Part shown: positions 9,721 through 23,204 of the stretch, one piece after another
Layout of the letters: each line of letters begins with the position of its first letter
Numbering within the stretch: the first letter of the stretch is position 1
Source of the DNA: Flagellimonas sp. MMG031
GTDB lineage: Bacteria > Bacteroidota > Bacteroidia > Flavobacteriales > Flavobacteriaceae
NCBI RefSeq assembly: GCF_040112705.1
Contig: NZ_CP157804.1
Span: 3,156,001 to 3,220,000 of the forward strand
Length of the DNA: 64,000 nucleotides
Reading direction: 5' to 3'
The notes under the pieces: generated by a model
Seen by the model: only the letters and a program-made list of their open reading frames with translations
What the model was told of the DNA's origin: nothing
Databases searched by the model: none
Made by a program: the position numbers and the translations under genes

Positions 9721-12700
9721 ATGAAGTACTTCTCAATAATAACATTCAATCTTTTAGGGCTGATAAGTTGTCTTGCTCAAGCTGAACTGTCTGGAATCCA
9801 AGATTTGGAAATTAATGGCGAACCGTTCAACCAAAGTGTAAATACCATTTATGAAGATGAAAGTGGCTTTTTGTGGATTGGCTGCAAATCGGGGCTTTAC
9901 CGCTATGACGGTTATGAAATCAAACATTTCCAATTCAACGTTTTTGATGACTACTCAATACCCAACAACAACATAAACTCCATTATCGAGGATAAGTTCC
10001 AAAATCTATGGCTGGGAAGTGAAAGTTATATCATACACTTTAATAGAAAGGAAAATAAGTTTTATGGTTTTTACAAGAGTAACTCTTCCACCATCATAGG
10101 TAAGGACTCCTTCGGAAACATTTATGCCGCTATTAGTGGTAAAGGGTTTACAAAAATCACACCGCAGGAAAAGGTAGATCATTCCACTTTTACAACCTTG
10201 TTCGACTACAATAATGATTCCAATACCATGGCAAAAATCCAAAACATGGATTTGGTTGAAGATGGGTTTGAACGCATTTGGTTTGCTTCATGGTTTGGCA
10301 TCGGAGTCCTGAATCAAAAAGGAGAGTTTAGCAATACGGAATTCAAACAACCTGTAAAGTCATTAATCCATTTAAGGAACAACAAACTGCTCGCATTGTG
10401 TGATGATTCCATCTATGTTTTGGGGTATAACAAATCATCCATCCAATTAGAAGTTCTTGAGCATTACGCAAGTTCCCTTTTCAGAAAGGCTTCACTCAAA
10501 AGCATTGCGATGGATACCCTTAAAAACGAGTTATGGGTGGGTGGGTCCAATGGGCTTTACAAAGGTACCAGAAGCGACAATCGTTTTATTTTTAGGAAAT
10601 CGTTCCCAAACTCACAAGAAATTACTCCACTGGACAAAAAAGTGACCAGCACGATATTCGATTCTTATGGTAATTTATGGATAGGCACATTTAAGGGGGT
10701 AAAAAAATATGTTCGCGGGAAATCCATTTTTGAATCACATAAATTTTATCCTTCCAATACAAACAACGTTATGTCGAACAGCTTGCTCTCTTTCGGCAAA
10801 AACACATTGTTGATTGGAAGATTGGGCGGACTGTTCAAATACAATCTTAGAAAACAAAAGTTCTCCCAAATCGATGTTGACCTATCAAAGGTTAGTCTTA
10901 TCTCCCAGAATTTTGAAAAAAATAAACTGCTGTTGTCCAGTGACAATACGCTTTATGAAACTTCATTGTTCAAATCTTCAATGCCTTCTCTGGATGTAAG
11001 TGAACTTGCCAAATTCAACGGGCAAATAACGAGCATAATCCCTATCAACAAGAACGAAATTTGGGTAGGCATTTGGGGACGTGGCATTCAAATCATCAAC
11101 AGGGAAAACCCTTTGAGTGACTTTAAGGAAAAGGTAGTCTCATTATTCAATGATCAACATGTTTCAACAATGCTTCTTACCCCTAAAATGGAATTATGGG
11201 TGGGAACCAGAGGGCAAGGATTGTATAAAATTGATATGAACAATGAAAAAATAGAGGGGTTTCAACCACAAAAATCCAATGGTATTTCCTCGAATGCCAT
11301 TTTAAGTCTTTATCAGGATGATAATGATAATATTTGGATCGGCACCCGTGGTGGGGGATTGAATAAGTACGATGCAGAGACCAAAACCTTTTCAACTTAT
11401 GGCGTACGGGATGGACTGAATTCAAACATCATATCAGCCATTGAAGGTGATGATTCAGGCAATTTATGGTTATTTACCCAAGAAGGCATCATAAGGCTTG
11501 ATGTTGATCACGAAAAATTCACCTCATTTGGGGCGGAGAACGAAAATATTGAGATTGTTTCTGGATTTAACGTTAGTACTGCAAGTGAAAATCGTAAAGA
11601 GCTTTTTTTTGGCTGTGCTGATGGCTTTAATATGGTGAAAACCGATAAATATTTACAAAACAATAAAACCCCGACTACGGTTATCACAAGTTTCCAGACC
11701 TTGGGAGCCTCCAAAAACAATTCCGACCCATACAATGGGATGAGTTATTCAAGCGATGTCAATATCTTCTCCAATGATGAAATCAAACTACCTTTCGATA
11801 GAAACAGTATAGCTATCAAGTTTTCCGCTCTTGACCTAACTTCTCCCAAAAACAATAAGTATGCCTATACTTTGGAAGGCCTTAATGACGGTTGGATATA
11901 CACAGATGCCTCCAATAGAAATGCCAACTATAATGATTTATCACCAGGTGGATACATATTTAAAGTAAAGAGTTCCAACGGCGATGGTATCTGGAACGAG
12001 GATCCAATTGAAGTGAAATTTACCATTTTACCGCCCCTTTGGGCCAGTCAATGGGCTATCTTGATCTACAGCATTATAGCTTGTCTTGTTATTATCACTT
12101 GTTTCTTTTTGATACGAAAATGGTATACCATGAAAAAGAACCTCGTGATGGAAACCATTAGTCGTGAAAAGGATAAGGAACACCACCAAATGAAAATGAC
12201 CTTTTTCACCGATATTTCCCATGAGTTAAGAACCCCATTGACTTTGATTCTTGGAACTATGGAAAAAGTGCTTAAAACCAAAGAGCACACCCTGAGTACG
12301 GATAGTTCTCAAAGAATTTACAGTAATACCCTTAGAATGCATCGTTTGATAAATCAAATTATGGATTTGCAAAAACATGATGATGGGAAATTGAAATTGA
12401 ATATTTCCAAGAACAATATCATAACGGACATAAAAATCATAAAAAATGCCTTTGATGACTTTGCCAAAAACAATAACATCAACTATGAATTACATACGAA
12501 CCTTGATCATTTATACGCATGGTACGATGTGGATATATTGGAAAAAGTATTGTTCAACTTACTGTCCAATGCTTTTAAATACACCCCCGAACAAGGCAAA
12601 ATAACCATTAGCGTTGCATTGGTAGATAGGGATAGAAATCCCGTTGAAAAGGAGAATTCCAATAAAGGGGCCTTTATCAAATGTTCAGTACAAGATAATG

Positions 12701-13836
12701 GTATCGGTATACCGGAAAAAGACCTACCCCATATCTTCGATCGGTTTTATCAGTCCATAAAGACCTATAAAAATCAAATTCCCGGAACAGGAATAGGGAT
12801 GAGATTGGTGCAGAAACTAGTTGAAAGGCATCACGGGTCAATAGATGTGAAAAGTGTGGAAAAAGAATTCACCAAATTCACTTTTCATTTACCCATCAAT
12901 AAAGATGCATTTAAGAAATCCGAATTGATAAAAAGGGCCACTCCCCTTAAGAAAAACTTTATCAAAAACTCAGAGTATCAAGTTATAGGAATTCAAAAAA
13001 CTGATACGGAAAAGGATAATACAAATCACCAAAAAAATAAACCTACCATATTATTGGTTGAGGACAATACCGATTTAAGACAAATGTTAAGGGAGGATCT
13101 ACAAAATGAATTTAATGTAATTGAGGCTTCCAACGGGGTGGAAGGTTACAAATCTGCCAATGCCGAAACACCTGAACTCATTGTGAGTGATATATTAATG
13201 CCACTTGGTGATGGAATATCAATGCTACAAAAAATCAAGCAAAATGAACATTTAAAGGATATTCCCATTTTTATGCTCACCGCAAAAAATGCAGCTGAGG
13301 ATAAAATAAAATGTCTGGCATTGGGTGCAGATGATTACATAGAAAAACCCTTTAGCTTGGAATTTGTTAAATGGAAAATCAAAAACACCCTATCAAGGAC
13401 CTTTGACCTAAAAGAAAAATACAGCAGGGTAATTACTGCCAGGCCCACGGATAACGAAATCGTTTCCAATGATGAGAAATTCATCAGCAAATTAGTTGGT
13501 ATTATTGAGGAATATATGGCTGACAATCAACTGAATGTTGAATTTTTGGCATCCGAAGTAGGGATGAGTCGAGCCAACCTCTACAGAAAGGTGCAAGCGA
13601 TATTAAATGATACACCCGTTAATTTCATCAAGAAAATACGCTTGGAACGCGCTGCCCAGTTACTCAAAAAAGACTCCATATATATATCGGAAATTGCCTA
13701 CATGACCGGATTCAACAATCAGAAGTACTTCGGAAAATGCTTCAGTAAGGAATATAATATGAGTCCAACGGAATACATAAAAAAGTATGCGTCAAATGAG
13801 GAAGAGAATCTGGATGAAACCCGAAAGGTCTCATAG
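9721..13836 (+). CDS. Hybrid two-component system regulator (HTCS)
   Basis: One-polypeptide sensor and regulator of about 1371 aa that in Bacteroidota senses a periplasmic oligosaccharide and activates glycan utilisation genes. The ATG at 9721 starts directly with a signal peptide (MKYFSIITFNLLGLISC); ATG 9691 and TTG 9685 are alternatives. Order: signal, two periplasmic propellers built of Reg_prop repeats (recurring LWIG-type blades), a Y_Y_Y domain, one membrane helix near 777-797, HisKA with phospho-His834 in FFTDISHELRTP, HATPase_c (NLLSNAFKYTP, GTGIGMRL), receiver domain with Asp1157 (VSDILMP) and a C-terminal AraC HTH ending YIKKYA. All key residues are present. It is flanked by GH2 and sulfatase genes, its likely targets. 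Confidence 0.95.
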   Translation: MKYFSIITFNLLGLISCLAQAELSGIQDLEINGEPFNQSVNTIYEDESGFLWIGCKSGLYRYDGYEIKHFQFNVFDDYSIPNNNINSIIEDKFQNLWLGSESYIIHFNRKENKFYGFYKSNSSTIIGKDSFGNIYAAISGKGFTKITPQEKVDHSTFTTLFDYNNDSNTMAKIQNMDLVEDGFERIWFASWFGIGVLNQKGEFSNTEFKQPVKSLIHLRNNKLLALCDDSIYVLGYNKSSIQLEVLEHYASSLFRKASLKSIAMDTLKNELWVGGSNGLYKGTRSDNRFIFRKSFPNSQEITPLDKKVTSTIFDSYGNLWIGTFKGVKKYVRGKSIFESHKFYPSNTNNVMSNSLLSFGKNTLLIGRLGGLFKYNLRKQKFSQIDVDLSKVSLISQNFEKNKLLLSSDNTLYETSLFKSSMPSLDVSELAKFNGQITSIIPINKNEIWVGIWGRGIQIINRENPLSDFKEKVVSLFNDQHVSTMLLTPKMELWVGTRGQGLYKIDMNNEKIEGFQPQKSNGISSNAILSLYQDDNDNIWIGTRGGGLNKYDAETKTFSTYGVRDGLNSNIISAIEGDDSGNLWLFTQEGIIRLDVDHEKFTSFGAENENIEIVSGFNVSTASENRKELFFGCADGFNMVKTDKYLQNNKTPTTVITSFQTLGASKNNSDPYNGMSYSSDVNIFSNDEIKLPFDRNSIAIKFSALDLTSPKNNKYAYTLEGLNDGWIYTDASNRNANYNDLSPGGYIFKVKSSNGDGIWNEDPIEVKFTILPPLWASQWAILIYSIIACLVIITCFFLIRKWYTMKKNLVMETISREKDKEHHQMKMTFFTDISHELRTPLTLILGTMEKVLKTKEHTLSTDSSQRIYSNTLRMHRLINQIMDLQKHDDGKLKLNISKNNIITDIKIIKNAFDDFAKNNNINYELHTNLDHLYAWYDVDILEKVLFNLLSNAFKYTPEQGKITISVALVDRDRNPVEKENSNKGAFIKCSVQDNGIGIPEKDLPHIFDRFYQSIKTYKNQIPGTGIGMRLVQKLVERHHGSIDVKSVEKEFTKFTFHLPINKDAFKKSELIKRATPLKKNFIKNSEYQVIGIQKTDTEKDNTNHQKNKPTILLVEDNTDLRQMLREDLQNEFNVIEASNGVEGYKSANAETPELIVSDILMPLGDGISMLQKIKQNEHLKDIPIFMLTAKNAAEDKIKCLALGADDYIEKPFSLEFVKWKIKNTLSRTFDLKEKYSRVITARPTDNEIVSNDEKFISKLVGIIEEYMADNQLNVEFLASEVGMSRANLYRKVQAILNDTPVNFIKKIRLERAAQLLKKDSIYISEIAYMTGFNNQKYFGKCFSKEYNMSPTEYIKKYASNEEENLDETRKVS

Positions 13837-13980
13837 TCTGCGTTGACTTAGCCGAAACCTCAAACTTTAGTGGCCAAGTACTTATTGTTAAATTATTTTG
13901 CTGAAGAAAGGACAATTTGAGCACAGGACCTGATACTTGATCCAATCTCAAACCGTCTTTTCCATATAGGATATCGCACC
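13837..13980. other. Convergent intergenic gap
   Basis: 144 bp between the convergent HTCS and LacZ-type genes. I see no strong hairpin with a T-run, although transcription of both genes should end here. Confidence 0.4.
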
Positions 13981-17722
<3,742 letters not shown>

Positions 17723-19279
17723 ATGAAAGCAAAGCATTATCTAATTTGCTCATTTATCCTTTTGTTATTCGCTCCTCTAAGCGGAATGGCCCAAGTAGAT
17801 TTCGACAATATGCATGGTGTACGATGGAAACCAAAATTACCGAAGAGAGATGTAATATGGAGTAAGGCTCCCTATGTTCCCACTGGACAAACGAACAGTT
17901 GGTCCTCAAACATCATATTGGATTCCATTGGGGCCAACTATTCTTCAATCGATCTGACACCCGCTTCAAAACTAATTAAGGATACAGATGGCACCTCGTG
18001 CCAAAACCTAAGTCCAACTTCCAGTTGTGTATTGCAATGGAAAGCTGCACAATATGATTCCGTGGCCCAATTCATTAAAGATTCCCCAATAGATAAATGG
18101 ATGTTGCATGCCCGCGTTACACCCGATGCTTCAAAAACAATATCAGGGAGTGGTGCAGTGGACTATGCCAACGATATGATTGAAGTTATCAAGAGGGTAA
18201 AGACCTTGGGGGTTCAGGACAAAGTAAGGGGTATAATGATAGGAGAGCATGAAACCGAAGGACGAGAAATGTTGACACTTGCTTTGACCATTATAGACAG
18301 CATCAACGCCCATGATTTTAATGGGAGCAATCTTAGTGGTGGAAAGAATTGGCTGCGGACGAAGGCAGTTACCTTGCATGGCGGTGGATTTGGTGCGAAA
18401 TTTCAAAATATTCATTGGAAAGTAAAGGATTATGATCAAACATTATCCGGTGATCAGAACTTTTTAAAGGAACTATCAGACAACCAAAAGTGTGCCGATT
18501 TTGCATTTGCATTCAAACTGTTCAAAGGCAATATGAATTTCACTTCGATACCCTTGACCACATCAGAATGGAAAACACTGCTATACAATGGAAGTGTTAC
18601 CTCCAGCGGAACAACAATTTCATACGATTTTAAACTTAAACATGTGGACTCGCTGTTCAGCAATTCAACTTACAATGGGGGCGTTTCAACTAATTTTAAA
18701 AATATCATTTTTGTTGGAGATGACGCAGATGGAACCACCAATATGTGGAAAGACCCGAAAACAAAAAAATCCTTTTGGGCCCTTAGGTCAATATTTGATG
18801 AAAAAAACTGGAACGGTTTCGTATTTGGTGTCCCGTTAAGTGCTAAAATCAACAAACAAGTTGAAATTATAAATGATGACGGAACAGAAAACACCATTGT
18901 CTTTGGGGGTGGAGGAACGTCATTGAGTCATTGGCAATCGTGGAAGGCTAATATGATTAACGATCCAACCAATTTGACTTTTAACATCAATCAATTACCA
19001 CAAGGGATGGATACAGAAAACACTAAAGATATTTATGAACCATTGGTATTATATCCTAATCCAACAAAAGAAAACCATGTATACTTGAATATAAACGGTT
19101 CGAGTAGTTTTAATTTGTCCATATACGACCAAAAGGGTGTGAAAATCAATTCTAGAATAACCAACGAAGGAAACAAATTGAAAATCGACACCCAAAACCT
19201 ACCATCTGGTCTGTACTATATCAATGGTACTATAAATAATGTTGCGATTTCCAAAAAAATGATTGTAGATCGATATTAA
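17723..19279 (+). CDS. T9SS-exported protein of unknown family
   Basis: 518 aa protein with a clean signal peptide (residues 1-24, ending GMAQ) and a type A T9SS C-terminal sorting domain from about residue 440 (LYPNPTKENHVYLNI, LPSGLYYING, KKMIVDRY). The central 400 residues match no family I recognise. Visible features are a close Cys pair (93 and 102), a stretch dense in acidic residues GEHETEGRE (174-182), TLHGGGFGAK, and FGGGGTSLSHWQSW. Alternating hydrophobic strands and helices would suit a TIM-barrel hydrolase with Glu175 or Glu177 as candidates, but this is a guess. Its place between the LacZ-type gene and the sugar-metabolism set makes a secreted polysaccharide-active enzyme plausible. 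Confidence 0.88.
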   Translation: MKAKHYLICSFILLLFAPLSGMAQVDFDNMHGVRWKPKLPKRDVIWSKAPYVPTGQTNSWSSNIILDSIGANYSSIDLTPASKLIKDTDGTSCQNLSPTSSCVLQWKAAQYDSVAQFIKDSPIDKWMLHARVTPDASKTISGSGAVDYANDMIEVIKRVKTLGVQDKVRGIMIGEHETEGREMLTLALTIIDSINAHDFNGSNLSGGKNWLRTKAVTLHGGGFGAKFQNIHWKVKDYDQTLSGDQNFLKELSDNQKCADFAFAFKLFKGNMNFTSIPLTTSEWKTLLYNGSVTSSGTTISYDFKLKHVDSLFSNSTYNGGVSTNFKNIIFVGDDADGTTNMWKDPKTKKSFWALRSIFDEKNWNGFVFGVPLSAKINKQVEIINDDGTENTIVFGGGGTSLSHWQSWKANMINDPTNLTFNINQLPQGMDTENTKDIYEPLVLYPNPTKENHVYLNINGSSSFNLSIYDQKGVKINSRITNEGNKLKIDTQNLPSGLYYINGTINNVAISKKMIVDRY

Positions 19280-19717
19280 CACAGCATAAATATTAATAAC
19301 TATATACAAGTAACCGTAAATCGTATGTACCATTGGAAATATAATAAAGAAGAAAGAGCACCACTTAAAAATTGGAAAACCTGTTCGTGATTCTATACAT
19401 TAAAATTTAACTTTAGAAAATGTGAATTTAACGATCCTGTGTATAGGGAAGATTAAAAAATGAACCGCTGTAAATGATTGAATTATGATGCATCAATACA
19501 TCGTTGAAAATTTATGATATCGAAATCAATCCGATAGGTTTGCTGAACATATCCATTCATTGTGATAAAGTCTGAATTTTTGCCGTTAGTCCAGTTGACA
19601 ACTGACAATAAATCTGTTTTGAGCACGCAATAACATAGTGATAGCAACTCTTTTTGATACTTAACCCCGCCTAAAGAAGGCTTGACAACCAAAATCGTTG
19701 CACAAAATATAAGTAAA
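19280..19717. other. Intergenic region
   Basis: About 440 bp between the T9SS-exported protein gene and the isomerase-like gene. I see no reading frame with protein character and no convincing terminator or repeat. It should contain the promoter of the three-gene sugar-metabolism set. Confidence 0.4.
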
Positions 19718-20650
19718 ATGAATAGAAGAAATTTTGTAAAGGACAATGTAATGCTCTCAGGAGCCATAGGACTGGGATTGTCAGGACTGTACGCCCAAAA
19801 TGAAAAACAAGATTACGTTGTACCAAACATATCTACCCAATTCAATCTTAAATATGCCCCGCATTTGGGAATGTTCAAAGCTTCGGCCGGAGAAGACCCC
19901 ATCGATCAATTGAACTTTATGGCGGACATGGGCTTTACGGCATTCGAAGACAACGCTATGAAAGGTCGTACCATAGCATTACAGGCCCAAATGGCAAGTA
20001 CCATGGAAAAGCGGGGTTTGGTGATGGGCGTTTTTGTGGCCCACGAAATTTCATGGACCAAACCCAACCTTACGAATGGAGACGTTTCGCTCCGTAAAAA
20101 GTTCTTGAAAGAGATCGAAGAATCCATCGAAGTGGCCAAACGGGTCAATGCCAAATGGATGACCGTGGTACCGGGTCATGTGGACCTTCGGCTTAGCAAA
20201 GGGTATCAAACGGCCCATGTGGTGGAATCGCTCAAACAAGCCAGTGCGCTATTGGAGCCACATGGATTGACCATGGTATTGGAACCCCTTAATTTTTACA
20301 ATCACCCAGGTTTATTTTTAACGGACAGCCCACAAGCTTTTGAAATTTGTAAAGCTGTGGATAGCCCCTCCTGCAAGATACTTTTTGACATTTACCATCA
20401 ACAGATCCAGGAAGGAAACCTAATTCCCAATATCGACGCATCATGGGACGAAATCGCCTACTTCCAAGTTGGCGACAACCCTGGTCGAAATGAACCCACC
20501 ACTGGAGAAATTAATTATAAAAATGTCTTCCAACATATACACTCCAAGGGCTTTGAAGGCATTGTGGGTATGGAGCACGGTAATTCAAGACCGGGAAAGG
20601 ATGGGGAGCAGGCAGTGATTGATGCCTATAAAACAATTGACTCCTTTTAA
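19718..20650 (+). CDS. Exported hydroxypyruvate isomerase-like TIM-barrel protein
   Basis: 310 aa from the ATG at 19718 (MNRRNFVKDNVMLSG); a TTG at 19682 would only add residues before the signal. The N-terminus has an RR pair and a hydrophobic segment ending LYAQ, consistent with a Tat-type signal. The rest is an AP-endonuclease-2 fold like hydroxypyruvate isomerase (Hyi): metal-ligand segments LEPLN, FDIYHQQ, QVGDNPGRNEP and GMEHGNSRPG are all in the expected order. Family members isomerise small sugars or hydroxypyruvate/tartronate semialdehyde. An exported version acting on sugar derivatives is inferred. Its TAA overlaps the ATG of the next gene (TAATG), which suggests translational coupling. 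Confidence 0.9.
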   Translation: MNRRNFVKDNVMLSGAIGLGLSGLYAQNEKQDYVVPNISTQFNLKYAPHLGMFKASAGEDPIDQLNFMADMGFTAFEDNAMKGRTIALQAQMASTMEKRGLVMGVFVAHEISWTKPNLTNGDVSLRKKFLKEIEESIEVAKRVNAKWMTVVPGHVDLRLSKGYQTAHVVESLKQASALLEPHGLTMVLEPLNFYNHPGLFLTDSPQAFEICKAVDSPSCKILFDIYHQQIQEGNLIPNIDASWDEIAYFQVGDNPGRNEPTTGEINYKNVFQHIHSKGFEGIVGMEHGNSRPGKDGEQAVIDAYKTIDSF

Positions 20651-21630
20651 TGTTTACCATGGGGTCACAGATCAAAGTTGTAAAAACTGCCTACTTTATT
20701 CTTGGTGGCATCGCGATTGGTTTTGGTCAGGATAAATCGGATTACAAAGAATACCTGCCAGGTACTCGTGCTACCGTGGAGATGATTGCAATACCTTCAG
20801 GGTCATTTTTAATGGGCAGCCCTGCAACCGAGTCTGAAAGAAATTTGGATGAAGGCCCTGTCCGTGAAGTTAAGGTTGAGGGGTTTTGGATGTCGAAATT
20901 TGAAATAACCTGGGATCTCTATAACCTTTTTGTGGAAAGGGCCATAGACAATCTAGATAATGAACAGAAAGCAAGCGAAGTCCAGCGGGACACCGATGCT
21001 GTATCCGGTGCCACGATTCCTTATGTCGACATGAGCTTGGGAATGGGCAGGGAAGACAAATATCCGGCGGTAAATATCACCCAAAGGGCGGCTTCCGCCT
21101 TTTGTGAATGGCTATCGTCCATCACAGGGCACTATTATCGATTACCAACGGAAGCCGAATGGGAATATGCCGCTAGGGCGGGGAACAATGGCCCCTATCA
21201 CTTCGGGACCAATCCTGCCGACTTGGAGCAATATGCTTGGTTCGACAAAAATAGTGATGGGAAATACCATACAGTCGGTACCAAAAAGCCAAATCCTTGG
21301 GGGCTATGCGACATGTACGGCAATGTAGCGGAGTGGACCTTGGACCAATACAATGAAAGTGGATATACGAATTCCAACTTGCCCTTTGAACCACCCACAA
21401 AAGAATATCCGATTGCAATTCGAGGTGGATCTTTTAGGGATGGGGCACAACAACTGCGGAGTGCCTCCAGATTGCCATCCAACCCAGTTTGGAAACAACG
21501 GGACCCACAGTTTCCCCGCAGCAAATGGTGGTTTACCGATGCAGCGTTCGTGGGTTTTAGGATAGTGAGACCCTATTCCACCCCCAGAAAGAGTGCATAT
21601 GAATACTACTGGATAAAAGATCAATACTGA
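20650..21630 (+). CDS. FGE/SUMF1-fold protein lacking the catalytic cysteines
   Basis: 326 aa with a signal peptide (ending IGFGQ) and the formylglycine-generating-enzyme sulfatase domain. Fold hallmarks are present: AIPSGSFLMGS, YPAVNITQRAASAFCEW, RLPTEAEWEYAARAG, PNPWGLCDMYGNVAEWT and FVGFRIVRP. In true sulfatase-maturing FGEs the segment after GGSF carries two reactive cysteines; here it reads GGSFRDGAQQLRSASR without any. It is therefore unlikely to activate the sulfatases in this window and is better viewed as a secreted FGE-fold protein of other function. It overlaps the isomerase-like gene by one base and precedes the oxidoreductase gene by 17 bp, so the three form an operon. Confidence 0.9.
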   Translation: MFTMGSQIKVVKTAYFILGGIAIGFGQDKSDYKEYLPGTRATVEMIAIPSGSFLMGSPATESERNLDEGPVREVKVEGFWMSKFEITWDLYNLFVERAIDNLDNEQKASEVQRDTDAVSGATIPYVDMSLGMGREDKYPAVNITQRAASAFCEWLSSITGHYYRLPTEAEWEYAARAGNNGPYHFGTNPADLEQYAWFDKNSDGKYHTVGTKKPNPWGLCDMYGNVAEWTLDQYNESGYTNSNLPFEPPTKEYPIAIRGGSFRDGAQQLRSASRLPSNPVWKQRDPQFPRSKWWFTDAAFVGFRIVRPYSTPRKSAYEYYWIKDQY

Positions 21631-21647
21631 CATTAATCGCAAACAAT

Positions 21648-22976
21648 ATGAATACTAACAATGCAAAGTCCAAATCTCGAAGGGAATTCATCAAGAACAC
21701 TTCCTTAGCTTCGGGGGCATTCATACTACCCTCATTAAACACCAATGCCATGATGAATGTTTTTAACGAAAAAAAATTGAAAATTGCACTGGTGGGCTGT
21801 GGAGGTCGCGGAACTGGAGCAGCCAACCAAGCACTTCAAGCGGATGACCACTTGGAACTTGTGGCCATGGCCGATATCTTCGAGGACCAATTGAACTCCA
21901 GTTATGGCAACCTGTATGAAAAATACAAGGATACTGGAAAGATGAACGTAAAGGATAAGCATAAGTTTGTCGGCTTTGATGGATTTAAAAAAGCTATTGA
22001 TTTGGCCGATGTTGTAATTCTGTCCACACCCCCCGGATTCAGGCCCTACCATTTCGCCTATGCCATAGAAAATGACAAACATGTCTTCATGGAGAAACCG
22101 GTGGCCACCGATGCCCCCGGTATTCGAAAAGTACTTGAGATTGCAAAGCTTGCTGATCACAAAAAATTGAACGTTGTGGTAGGACTTCAGCGTCATTATC
22201 AAGAAAATTATATCAAGACATTTGAACACATTGAAAAGGGTGATTTAGGAAAAATAGTTTCTGGGCAAATTTATTGGAACAGTGCTGGTGTTTGGGTACG
22301 TCCACGAAAACCAGGGCAGTCAGAACTGGAATATCAAATGCGAAACTGGTACTATTTCAACTGGATCTGTGGAGACCATATTCTGGAACAGCATATCCAT
22401 AATATTGATGTGGCCAATTGGTTCATCGGGGAGTACCCGGAATCCGCCCAGGGAATGGGCGGTAGAATGGTACGGACCGGTCCGGACCATGGGGAAATTT
22501 TTGACCATCACTTTGTTGAATTCTCCTATCCCAGCGGAGCCGTCATTTCAAGCCAATGCCGCCATCAGCCTGGAACTATGTACAAAGTGGGTGAGGCGTT
22601 CCAAGGCACAAAGGGCTTTGTAAACACAAGCGATGCAGGTATCGCTAAAATATACGACATCTCGGGAAATGAACTGCATTCCATAGCGAATCCCGAAGGA
22701 CATAACCCGTATCAGGTAGAACATGACCGACTTTTTGCTTCCATTAGGAACAAAGGCCTCATCAATGATGCGGAGATGAGTGCCAAAAGCACGATGAGCG
22801 CCATAATGGGTAGAATGGCCACATATAGCGGAAAGGTAATCCATTGGGAGGAGGCCTTGGCCTCTAACCTACAGCTAATGCCAGAGGAGTTGAAATGGGA
22901 TTCCCCAACACCCACAAAGCCTGATAGCGAAGGACATTATCCCATCCCAATACCGGGCAAAACCAATGTACTTTAA
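21648..22976 (+). CDS. Gfo/Idh/MocA-family oxidoreductase, Tat-exported
   Basis: 442 aa NAD(P)-dependent dehydrogenase of sugars or polyols. A twin-arginine signal lies at the N-terminus (SRREFIKNTSLASGAF). The Rossmann motif ALVGCGGRGTG follows, then the family EKP motif in HVFMEKPVATDAPG and the C-terminal domain with DHILEQHIHNIDVANWF, a common signature of the exported Bacteroidota members. Pre-folded Tat export fits a cofactor-loaded enzyme; some Tat-exported relatives act as glycosidases or sugar oxidoreductases. Third gene of the isomerase-like, FGE-fold set, so it likely handles the same sugar. Substrate unknown. Confidence 0.92.
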   Translation: MNTNNAKSKSRREFIKNTSLASGAFILPSLNTNAMMNVFNEKKLKIALVGCGGRGTGAANQALQADDHLELVAMADIFEDQLNSSYGNLYEKYKDTGKMNVKDKHKFVGFDGFKKAIDLADVVILSTPPGFRPYHFAYAIENDKHVFMEKPVATDAPGIRKVLEIAKLADHKKLNVVVGLQRHYQENYIKTFEHIEKGDLGKIVSGQIYWNSAGVWVRPRKPGQSELEYQMRNWYYFNWICGDHILEQHIHNIDVANWFIGEYPESAQGMGGRMVRTGPDHGEIFDHHFVEFSYPSGAVISSQCRHQPGTMYKVGEAFQGTKGFVNTSDAGIAKIYDISGNELHSIANPEGHNPYQVEHDRLFASIRNKGLINDAEMSAKSTMSAIMGRMATYSGKVIHWEEALASNLQLMPEELKWDSPTPTKPDSEGHYPIPIPGKTNVL

Positions 22977-23059
22977 ACTTAAGCCCTATAAAAGGGTTCC
23001 CCAGTTGACCTTATTCCATCAATCCTAAAATCTAAAATAAAAATGTCTGTAGCCGGCAT

Positions 23060-23085
23060 TTTTTGATTCCCAAAAGAATCAAAAA
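23060..23085 (+). terminator. Stem-loop after the oxidoreductase gene
   Basis: TTTTTGATTC at 23060-23069 pairs perfectly with GAATCAAAAA at 23076-23085 around a 6-base loop, about 84 bp after the oxidoreductase stop. A long T-run does not directly follow on the plus strand, so terminator function is likely but not certain. Confidence 0.45.
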
Positions 23086-23204
23086 TTGGGTTTTCTAAAG
23101 CTTTACCAGCTATTTATGATTCCAGTATGCAACGAATATCTACTTAAATTTGATTTTGGTAGAGCGCCTATAACATTTACAGTATTTTATCAAATCATTG
23201 TTCA

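Noticed and set aside
20650..21630. Annotation as sulfatase-activating formylglycine-generating enzyme
   Set aside because: The two catalytic cysteines after GGSF are absent, so only the fold is supported.
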